Assembly (NCBI GenBank): GCA_025054905.1
Contig: JANWZF010000072.1
Coordinates: 1 to 13,950 of the forward strand
DNA from: Tepidimonas sp.
GTDB taxonomy: Bacteria; Pseudomonadota; Gammaproteobacteria; Burkholderiales; Burkholderiaceae_C
DNA: 13,950 nt
Reading direction: 5' to 3'
A program made the position numbers and the translations under genes. The notes below the pieces were generated by a model. The model was not told where the DNA came from. It made no database searches and was given only the letters and a program-made list of their open reading frames with translations. Shown here piece after piece: positions 7,187 through 13,950 of this stretch. How positions within the stretch are numbered: position 1 is the stretch's first letter; every line of letters starts with the position of its first letter.

Positions 7187-8444
7187 GCGCCTGCTCCAGA
7201 TCGGCCTTCAGGTCCTCGATGTGCTCGATGCCCACGCACAGGCGCACGGTGTCTTCGGTCACGCCGGCCTTGGCCAGCTCCTCGGGCGAGAGCTGGCGGT
7301 GCGTCGTGCTGGCCGGATGCGTGGCCAGCGAGCGCACATCCCCGATGTTGACCAGACGCGTGAACAGCTGCAGCGCGTCCAAAAAGCGCTCGCCCGCGGC
7401 ACGCCCGCCTTCGATGCCAAAAGTCAGCAGCCCCGAAGCGCGCCCCCCCAGGTAGCGCTGCGCCAGCGCGTGGTAGGGGTCGTCGGCCAGGCCCGCGTAG
7501 CGCACCCAGCGCACCTTCGGATGCGCGCGCAGGTACTGCGCCACCGCCAGCGTGTTGTCGCAGATGCGGTCCATGCGCAGCGGCAGCGTCTCGATACCCT
7601 GCAGGATCAAAAAGGCGTTGAACGGCGAGATCGCCGCGCCCATGTTGCGCAGCGGCACCACGCGCGCGCGCGCGATGTAGGCCGCCGGCCCCAGCGCTTC
7701 GGTGTAGACGACGCCGTGGTAGCTGACGTCGGGCTCGTTGAGGCGCTTGAAGCGCGCCTTGTGCTCGGCCCAGGGGAACTTGCCGCTGTCGACAATCGCA
7801 CCGCCGACGCTGGTGCCGTGGCCGCCCAGGTACTTGGTCAGCGAATGCACGACGATGTCGGCCCCGTGTTCAAACGGCCGGCACAGGTAGGGGCTGGGCA
7901 CGGTGTTGTCGACGATCAGCGGCACGCCGTGGCGGTGCGCAATGGCTGCCAGCGCCGCGATGTCGGTGACGTTGCCACGCGGGTTGCCCATCGATTCGCA
8001 GTAAATCGCCTTGGTGCGCGCGTCGATCAGCGGCTCAAACGTTGCGGGCTGGTCGCTGTCGGCAAAGCGCACCTCGATGCCGTATTGCGGCAACGTATGG
8101 GCGAACAGGTTGTAGGTGCCGCCATAGAGGGCGCTGGCCGAGACGATGTTGTCGCCCGCTTCGGCGATGGTCTGGATCGCGTAGGTGATGGCGGCCTGGC
8201 CCGAGGCCAGCGCCAGCGCGCCGATGCCGCCTTCCAGCGCCGCCAGCCGTTCCTCCAGCACCGCCTGGGTCGGGTTCATGATGCGCGTGTAGATGTTGCC
8301 CGGCACCTTCAGGTCGAACAGGTCGGCCCCATGCTGCGCGCTGTCAAACGCGTACGCCACGGTCTGGTAGATCGGGGGCACGACGGCCTTGGTCGTGGGG
8401 TCGGGGCGGTAGCCGGCATGCACGGCCTGGGTCTCGAATCGCAT
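7173..8444 (-). CDS. metY: O-acetylhomoserine sulfhydrylase (MetY type)
   Basis: PLP enzyme of the Cys/Met metabolism family that converts O-acetylhomoserine and sulfide to homocysteine and acetate. The protein is 423 aa, typical for MetY. Its N-terminus FETQAVHAGYRPDPTTKAVVPPIYQTVAYAFDS is characteristic. Further features are Y52 and R54 (YTRIMNPT, cofactor phosphate contact from the neighbouring subunit), S81-GQAA, D179 in VDNTVPSP, and the PLP-binding lysine K204 in HSLTKYLGGHG. The ending LCVGIEHIEDLKADLEQAL is normal. The ATG at 8444 follows GAGGAG with 9 bases spacing and matches the family start, although the frame is open further upstream. It is monocistronic or read into the chemoreceptor gene 116 bases on. 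A gamma-synthase or lyase with related activity cannot be fully excluded, but length and motifs favour MetY. I see no SAM riboswitch in front of it. Confidence 0.93.
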   Translation of the reverse strand: MRFETQAVHAGYRPDPTTKAVVPPIYQTVAYAFDSAQHGADLFDLKVPGNIYTRIMNPTQAVLEERLAALEGGIGALALASGQAAITYAIQTIAEAGDNIVSASALYGGTYNLFAHTLPQYGIEVRFADSDQPATFEPLIDARTKAIYCESMGNPRGNVTDIAALAAIAHRHGVPLIVDNTVPSPYLCRPFEHGADIVVHSLTKYLGGHGTSVGGAIVDSGKFPWAEHKARFKRLNEPDVSYHGVVYTEALGPAAYIARARVVPLRNMGAAISPFNAFLILQGIETLPLRMDRICDNTLAVAQYLRAHPKVRWVRYAGLADDPYHALAQRYLGGRASGLLTFGIEGGRAAGERFLDALQLFTRLVNIGDVRSLATHPASTTHRQLSPEELAKAGVTEDTVRLCVGIEHIEDLKADLEQALSRA

Positions 8445-8531
8445 CGGCACGTTCTCCTCGCTAGGGGATTGGCAAAACGCAAACGCCGGCAACGATAGCG
8501 CATCGCCGCTAGGGCCGTCCACGACTTTTGC

Positions 8532-8560
8532 GTCATGACGACATGACCTTGCGCTATAAC
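8532..8560 (+). promoter_or_regulatory. Possible operator and -10 box in the metY/DUF3047 divergent region
   Basis: GTCATG-ACGA-CATGAC (8532-8547) is a perfect inverted repeat with 6-base arms and a 4-base spacer, next to TATAAC (8555-8560), a plausible plus-strand -10 box about 35 bases before the DUF3047 gene start. No good -35 is seen, so an activator or operator overlapping the -35 region is conceivable. It does not fit the MetR consensus. Confidence 0.35.
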
Positions 8561-8595
8561 GGCGGCGCTGGTCCCACCTGAGTTGCCTGTGACTG

Positions 8596-9435
8596 ATGAA
8601 AGCCGTCCCCATCTCCCCGCCCCCTGACCACCCGGCCTGGGCCTCCACGCCCACGGTGGCCCTACCCAGCGCGGGCCGCCGCCGTGCCCTGACCTGGCTG
8701 GGCTGCGGCACGGCGGCCGCGCTGGTCGGCTGCGCCAGTGGGCCCCCTGCGGCGCGCCCCGAGGCCGCGCTGGCCGAATCCGACTGGGCGCGCGCCAGCC
8801 AGCTGGCCCCTGGGGCCCGCTGGGAGCACCACGTCTTTCCGCAGCGTCGCATCACCCACTACCACGCCGGCCAGCACGAGGGGCGCCCTGCGCTGCACGC
8901 CGACAGCGACGCGGGCACCTCGGCGGTGCGGATGCGGCTGCGCGTGCCCGCGGACGACATCGCCGCGCTGCGCTGGTCGTGGTGGGTGGACGAGCTCAAT
9001 CCGGCGTTTGACATCAGCGAGCGCGACACCGACGATGCCGTGGCGCGGGTGATCCTGGCCTTCGAAGGGGGGCGCGAGCACTGGACCGCGCGCGATCACC
9101 AGCTCTCGGAGCTGGCGCGCCTGGTCACCGGCGAGCCGCTGCCCGATGCGACGCTGATGTACGTCTGGGACGCGCGGCTGCCCGTGGGCACCGTGGTGCG
9201 CCACCCGGGCACGGGTCGCATCCGCAAGCTGGTGGTGGCCAGCGGTCCCGAGTCTTTGGGCCGCTGGCTCGATCTGCAGCGCGATCCGGTGGCCGACATG
9301 CAGGCCCTCTTTGGGGAAACCCCCAGCGCACTGGTGGCCGTCGGCCTGATGACCGACGCCAACAACACGCGCTCGCGCGCCCGCGCCTGGTATGGGCCGC
9401 TGACGCTGGTGCGCCGCGGCCCGGCAGCGCCCTGA
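8596..9435 (+). CDS. DUF3047 domain protein, putative lipoprotein
   Basis: Function unknown. The protein is 279 aa from the ATG at 8596. The N-terminus has a long leader, then GRRRALTWLGCGTAAALVGC: an arginine-rich patch, a hydrophobic stretch and a lipobox ending in C46, so a membrane-anchored lipoprotein is likely; the RRR could also act as a Tat-like signal. The rest matches the DUF3047 pattern: HADSDAGTSAVRMRL, the Trp-rich ALRWSWWVDELN, then DTDDAVARVILAFEG, LMYVWDARLPVGTVV, RKLVVASG, and VGLMTDANNTRSRARAWYGPLTL at the end, typical of a beta-sandwich carbohydrate-binding-like fold. An in-frame GTG at 8656 would give a shorter, more usual signal peptide. No strong ribosome-binding site marks either start. 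It is divergent from metY and convergent with metF, so it seems to be a single-gene unit. Confidence 0.8.
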   Translation: MKAVPISPPPDHPAWASTPTVALPSAGRRRALTWLGCGTAAALVGCASGPPAARPEAALAESDWARASQLAPGARWEHHVFPQRRITHYHAGQHEGRPALHADSDAGTSAVRMRLRVPADDIAALRWSWWVDELNPAFDISERDTDDAVARVILAFEGGREHWTARDHQLSELARLVTGEPLPDATLMYVWDARLPVGTVVRHPGTGRIRKLVVASGPESLGRWLDLQRDPVADMQALFGETPSALVAVGLMTDANNTRSRARAWYGPLTLVRRGPAAP

Positions 9436-9490
9436 CCTTCAGGGAAGACGAAGGCCCCGCTCGCCCCCCCGGATCGCCCCAGTCCGGGCG

Positions 9491-10327
9491 TCAACCTCCA
9501 GCCAGCCCCAGCCGCTGCAAGATCGCCAGCGTCGGCTCGGCCTGATTCATCGTGTAGAAGTGCAGCCCCGGTGCACCGCCGCGCAGCAGCCGCTCGCACA
9601 GCGCGCTGACCACATCCAGCCCAAAGGCGCGAATCGACGCCGCGTCGTCACCGAAGCCCTGCAGGCGCAACCGGATCCAGCGCGGGATTTCGGCGCCGCA
9701 GGCGTCCGAAAAGCGCATCAGCTGCGTGGCGTGGGTGATCGGCATGATGCCCGGCACGATCGGCACCGCCACCCCCAGCGCGCGCGCCTCCTCGACAAAG
9801 CGGAAGTAGGCGTCGGTGTTGAAAAAGTATTGCGTGATGGCGCCGTCGGCCCCGGCGCGCACCTTGTCGGCGAACGCCTGCAGGTCGGCTTGCGGCGAGC
9901 GCGCCTGCGGGTGCATCTCGGGGTAGGCCGCAACCTCGATGTGAAAAGCGGTGCCAAACTCCGCGCGGATGAAGGCCACCAGATCGCGTGCAAACGCAAA
10001 CTCGCCTCCAAGCCCATAGCCGCTGGGCAGGTCGCCCCGCAGCGCCACCAGGCGCTTGACGCCCATGCGCTGCAGCTCGGCCAATTGCGCGCGCACGCGC
10101 GCGCGCGTCGCGCCGATGCACGAGAAATGCGCCGCCGCCTCCACCCCCTCGGCCAGGATCTCTCCCACGGTGGCGAAGGTGCCCTCCTGCGTGGAGCCGC
10201 CAGCGCCGTACGTCACCGAACAGAACTGTGGCTTTAGCGCGTACAGGCGCTGGCGCGCGGCGCGCAGTTTGGCCGCTCCCTCGGGTGTCTTGGGCGGAAA
10301 AAATTCAAAACTCAACGGCACAGCCAT
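9491..10327 (-). CDS. metF: 5,10-methylenetetrahydrofolate reductase
   Basis: FAD enzyme that reduces methylene-THF to 5-methyl-THF, the methyl donor for methionine synthase. The protein is 278 aa, close to the bacterial norm of about 290. Visible motifs are SFEFFPPKT with catalytic Glu E8 (E28 in E. coli), SVTYGAGGS, RGDLP at 97-101 with the flavin-proximal Asp D99 (D120 in E. coli), AAYPEMHPQA, DGAITQYFFN, PGIMPI, and the C-terminal GLHFYTMNQAEPTLAIL. The ATG at 10327 lies inside the end of tlyA (16-base overlap), 8 bases after GGGAG, which indicates translational coupling. It is the last gene of ahcY-tlyA-metF and converges on the DUF3047 gene with 55 bases between stops. Those 55 bases have small inverted repeats but no T-tract terminator. 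Confidence 0.97.
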   Translation of the reverse strand: MAVPLSFEFFPPKTPEGAAKLRAARQRLYALKPQFCSVTYGAGGSTQEGTFATVGEILAEGVEAAAHFSCIGATRARVRAQLAELQRMGVKRLVALRGDLPSGYGLGGEFAFARDLVAFIRAEFGTAFHIEVAAYPEMHPQARSPQADLQAFADKVRAGADGAITQYFFNTDAYFRFVEEARALGVAVPIVPGIMPITHATQLMRFSDACGAEIPRWIRLRLQGFGDDAASIRAFGLDVVSALCERLLRGGAPGLHFYTMNQAEPTLAILQRLGLAGG

Positions 10328-11079
10328 GCCAGAAACTCCCGGTTACCGTCGCCCCCGGCGATCGGACTGTCAAAGTAGTCGCGCAGCGTCAACCCTAGCG
10401 CGGCGGCCGCCTGCTCGATGCGGGCCCGCACGCGGGCATGGGCTGCCGCATCGCGCACCCGGCCGCCGCGGCCGATGTCGGCCGGCTGCAGCTCGAACTG
10501 CGGCTTGACCAGCATCAGCATCGACCCGCCTGGCGCCAACAGCGGCACCAGCGCCGGCCACACCAGCGTCTGCGAGATGAACGACAGGTCGCCGACGATC
10601 AGGTCGAACGGCGGCGCCGCGCGTGGGCCGCCCAGGGCCACCAGCCGCTGGGCGGACAGGTCGCGCGCGTTGCAGCCTTCCAGCGCCAGCACGCGGGGAT
10701 CGGCGCGCAGCCGCGGGTGCAGCTGCCCGTGCCCGACGTCCACCCCAACGACCTGCACCGCCCCAGCCTGCAGCAGGCAGTCGGTAAAGCCCCCGGTGCT
10801 CTGGCCCACGTCGAGGCAGCGCCGCCCGGCCACCGGCACGCCGGTGCGCTGCAGCGCCGCCGCGAGCTTGAGCCCGCCGCGCGAGACGTAGCGCACCTCG
10901 GCGTCGTCGGCCAACTGCCACTGCGCATCCGCCGGCACGTCCTGGCCGGCTTTGCGCAGGGGCTGCCAGTCAGCAGCCCCGGGTGCGCGCCAGCGCACCG
11001 CCCCCGCCTCGATCAGCCGCTGCGCCGCCGAGCGCGACGCCGCCAGCCCCGCGGCCACCAGGGCCTGGTCCGCCCGCAT
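10312..11079 (-). CDS. tlyA: TlyA family rRNA (cytidine-2'-O)-methyltransferase
   Basis: SAM-dependent 2'-O-methyltransferase. TlyA proteins modify 23S C1920 and, in some species, also 16S C1409; the hemolysin name is historical. The protein is 255 aa. Residues 1-30 (RADQALVAAGLAASRSAAQRLIEAGAV) form an S4 RNA-binding domain. The Rossmann methyltransferase follows SRGGLKL and has the SAM motif LDVGQSTGGFTDCLL (89-103), GDLSFIS and LVKPQFE. The K-D-K-E tetrad is intact: K71, D164, K192 and E248. The short N-terminus directly at the S4 domain resembles the type I form thought to act on 23S rRNA only; that assignment is inference. It starts 18 bases after the ahcY stop and overlaps metF by 16 bases, so it sits in the SAH-controlled methyl-cycle operon. 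Confidence 0.93.
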   Translation of the reverse strand: MRADQALVAAGLAASRSAAQRLIEAGAVRWRAPGAADWQPLRKAGQDVPADAQWQLADDAEVRYVSRGGLKLAAALQRTGVPVAGRRCLDVGQSTGGFTDCLLQAGAVQVVGVDVGHGQLHPRLRADPRVLALEGCNARDLSAQRLVALGGPRAAPPFDLIVGDLSFISQTLVWPALVPLLAPGGSMLMLVKPQFELQPADIGRGGRVRDAAAHARVRARIEQAAAALGLTLRDYFDSPIAGGDGNREFLAWLCR

Positions 11080-11097
11080 CCCCGCACTCGCCTGCGC

Positions 11098-12534
<1,437 letters not shown>

Positions 12535-12558
12535 GCGGTGACTCCTCGCGTCAGGGAA

Positions 12559-12605
12559 CCACCTCCGCTGCCGGCAGCGCGCACGCCCACGCCACGCGGA
12601 GGTGG
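12559..12605 (-). promoter_or_regulatory. 10-bp hairpin between SAH aptamer and ahcY start
   Basis: On the minus strand CCACCTCCGC (12605-12596) pairs perfectly with GCGGAGGTGG (12568-12559). The 27-base loop and stem edge contain the palindrome GCTGCCGGCAGC (12578-12567), which could fold in competition. The hairpin begins 3 bases after the last P1 base of the aptamer. No U tract follows, so it is not a standard terminator. Its position between aptamer and ribosome-binding site makes it the likely expression platform. Confidence 0.65.
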
Positions 12606-12712
12606 GTGAGCGTCGTTGCCAACCATGAGCCGACGTCGCCCCACGCGCCGCCGGCCGTCCGTCGAGCCTGGCGCCCGGCACCGGGCCGGGTCACTGCAAC
12701 GCTCCTCGCGGA
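12605..12712 (-). promoter_or_regulatory. SAH riboswitch (ahcY leader)
   Basis: The leader contains, in order, the conserved blocks of the S-adenosylhomocysteine riboswitch: GAGGAGCGTTGC (12707-12696), CAGGCTCG (12670-12663) and AACGACGCTCACC (12617-12605). P1 can form from GAGCG (12704-12700) and CGCTC (12612-12608). An internal stem CCCGGC/GCCGGG (12690-12685 and 12679-12674) closes a 5-base loop between the first two blocks. The class is known mainly from Beta- and Gammaproteobacteria upstream of ahcY and methyl-cycle genes and generally switches expression on when SAH is high. Recognition is from remembered consensus, not a covariance search, but position and all three blocks agree. Confidence 0.9.
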
Positions 12713-12720
12713 ACACTCCC

Positions 12721-12726
12721 ATTATA
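12721..12726 (-). promoter_or_regulatory. -10 box of the ahcY operon promoter
   Basis: A perfect TATAAT on the minus strand predicts transcription from about 12714, two bases before the riboswitch begins, which supports both calls. The -35 region (around 12744-12749, AAACCG) is poor. Confidence 0.75.
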
Positions 12727-12750
12727 AAGAAGCGCGGCGCGATCGGTTTC

Positions 12751-12756
12751 TATAAT
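12751..12756 (+). promoter_or_regulatory. -10 box of the ispB promoter
   Basis: A perfect TATAAT on the plus strand predicts a start near 12763 and a 5' UTR of about 48 bases before the TTG at 12811. No good -35 hexamer is seen; the region where it would lie overlaps the ahcY promoter. Confidence 0.65.
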
Positions 12757-12810
12757 CTGCAGCCAACCTTCCAGAGGCCCCCAGCGGCCCGTCTTTCCGC
12801 CCGCACAGCC

Positions 12811-13821
12811 TTGAACGCCACCGCCTCCACCCCCGCTTCCGCCGCCCACGCGCTGCAACTGGTCGCTGCCGACATGCAGGCGGTCGATGGCGTCATCCGC
12901 GCGCGGCTGGCCAGCGAGGTGCCGCTGGTGGGCCAGGTGGCGCACTACATCATCGGCTCCGGGGGCAAGCGCGTGCGCCCGGCGCTGCTGCTGCTGATGT
13001 GTGGGGCGCTCGGCTGCCGCGACCCACGCCGCCACACGCTGGCGGCGGTGGTGGAATTCATTCACACCGCCACGCTGCTGCACGACGATGTGGTGGACGA
13101 GTCCACGCTGCGGCGCGGGCGCCAGACCGCCAACCAGGTGTTTGGGAATGCCGCCAGTGTGCTGGTCGGGGACTTTCTCTACTCGCGCGCGTTCCAGATG
13201 ATGGTGGACTGCGGCGACATGCGCATCATGCGCGTGCTGGCCGATGCCACCAACGTGATCGCCGAGGGCGAGGTGCTGCAGCTGATGAACATGCACGACG
13301 CCCACCTGGACGAGGCGGCGTACCTGCGCGTCATCCGCGCCAAGACCGCCAAGCTGTTCGAGGCCAGCGCGCGCCTGGCCGCGCTGCTGGCCGGCGCCGA
13401 TGCGCGCACCGAAGCACTGTGCGCCACCTACGGTCAGGCCCTGGGGGCGGCGTTCCAGATCGTCGACGACGTGCTGGACTACGAAGGGGACGCGGCCGAG
13501 CTGGGCAAAAACCTCGGCGACGACCTGCGCGAGGGCAAGGTGACGCTGCCCATCATCTGCGCGCTGCGCCGCTGCTCCCCGCACGAGGCCGAGCTGATCC
13601 GCCAGGCTATCGAGCACGGCGGCAGCGACCGGCTGGCGCAAATCTTGGCCATCGTGCGTGCCAGCGGCGGTCTGGCCGAAGCGCGCGCCTGCGCCACCGC
13701 CGAAGCCCAGCGCGCCATTGAGGCGGCCCAGGCGCTGACCACTGACGCAGACGAGGGTCGCGAGCAGCACCGCCAGGCTCTGCTACAATTAGCGGCTCAG
13801 TTGCTGATGCGTCGCGCATAA
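12811..13821 (+). CDS. ispB: Octaprenyl diphosphate synthase (IspB-type)
   Basis: Trans-prenyltransferase that elongates farnesyl diphosphate with IPP to the ubiquinone side chain, probably C40 since Burkholderiales use UQ-8; chain length is inferred. The protein is 336 aa from the TTG at 12811. Motifs are GSGGKRVRP (49-57), the first aspartate-rich motif D92-D-V-V-D96 in FIHTATLLHDDVVDES, GNAASVLVGDFLYSRAFQMM (112-131), AEGEVLQLMN (151-160), and the second aspartate-rich motif D219-D-V-L-D223, followed by GKNLGDDLREGKVTLPII. TTG is chosen because the first ATG in frame (12874) would cut off conserved helix LQLVAADM, which aligns with E. coli IspB INELTAQDM, and no other start codon lies downstream of the promoter. 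No Shine-Dalgarno precedes it. It is divergent from ahcY and followed by tRNA-Pro. Confidence 0.95.
   Translation: MNATASTPASAAHALQLVAADMQAVDGVIRARLASEVPLVGQVAHYIIGSGGKRVRPALLLLMCGALGCRDPRRHTLAAVVEFIHTATLLHDDVVDESTLRRGRQTANQVFGNAASVLVGDFLYSRAFQMMVDCGDMRIMRVLADATNVIAEGEVLQLMNMHDAHLDEAAYLRVIRAKTAKLFEASARLAALLAGADARTEALCATYGQALGAAFQIVDDVLDYEGDAAELGKNLGDDLREGKVTLPIICALRRCSPHEAELIRQAIEHGGSDRLAQILAIVRASGGLAEARACATAEAQRAIEAAQALTTDADEGREQHRQALLQLAAQLLMRRA
13781..13789 (+). promoter_or_regulatory. Candidate tRNA-Pro promoter (extended -10)
   Basis: TGCTACAAT is an extended -10 box (TGn plus TACAAT) lying inside the last codons of ispB. It would start a transcript near 13796, about 45 bases before the tRNA. 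No convincing -35 is visible, as is usual for extended -10 promoters. Confidence 0.5.
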
Positions 13822-13840
13822 CGCATCCGGCAGCAGGCCT

Positions 13841-13920
<80 letters not shown>

Positions 13921-13950
13921 GTCCGCCCGCAGCGGCCCATCCGGCACCGC

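Noticed and set aside
8445..8595. A SAM-sensing riboswitch upstream of metY
   Set aside because: None of the conserved SAM riboswitch blocks that I know are visible in the 151-base region.
9436..9490. Inverted repeats (CCTTC/GAAGG and CCGGA/TCCGG) as a bidirectional terminator for metF and the DUF3047 gene
   Set aside because: Stems are only 5 bp and no T tract follows on either strand.
10090..10112. Alternating GC run (GCGCACGCGCGCGCG) as a Z-DNA or repeat element
   Set aside because: It encodes conserved-frame Ala/Arg codons of MetF in a GC-rich genome; chance codon usage explains it.

Overview
The window is GC-rich chromosomal DNA carrying housekeeping genes of a betaproteobacterium, most likely Burkholderiales and probably Comamonadaceae-like; the genus cannot be fixed from the sequence. 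The evidence is the gene content and order (M23 peptidase-anmK facing erpA, rplM-rpsI, ahcY-tlyA-metF), an SAH riboswitch in front of ahcY, and an IspB-type long-chain prenyl synthase. There are no transposons, phage genes, CRISPR arrays or pseudogenes, and no intergenic stretch exceeds 300 bases.

Layout. Bases 1-2379 (+) hold the 3' part of a MepM/Csd3-like M23 endopeptidase followed closely by anmK (anhydro-MurNAc kinase), both concerned with peptidoglycan turnover. Facing them on the minus strand are erpA (Fe-S carrier) and the ribosomal operon rplM-rpsI, which ends in a strong intrinsic terminator. From 4038 rlmJ (23S rRNA m6A methyltransferase) runs on the plus strand and meets a minus-strand chemoreceptor gene. 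Upstream of the chemoreceptor on the same strand is an O-acetylhomoserine sulfhydrylase gene (metY type). Divergent from metY is a DUF3047 putative lipoprotein gene of unknown role.

Bases 9491-12726 (-) form a compact methyl-cycle operon, ahcY-tlyA-metF. It is preceded by a TATAAT -10 box and a leader that carries the conserved elements of the SAH riboswitch, followed by a strong 10-bp hairpin. AhcY removes S-adenosylhomocysteine, MetF supplies methyl-THF for remethylating homocysteine, and TlyA is an SAM-dependent rRNA methyltransferase. metY, 0.7 kb beyond metF, adds another homocysteine source. ispB (octaprenyl diphosphate synthase type, TTG start) diverges from ahcY with closely spaced back-to-back -10 boxes. 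It is followed by tRNA-Pro(CGG), which seems to have its own promoter inside the end of ispB.

I found no clearly new multi-gene system. The parts most worth a second look are regulatory: the SAH riboswitch and its expression platform, the cluster of palindromes upstream of the chemoreceptor, the tandem hairpins behind rpsI, and the divergent ahcY/ispB promoter.
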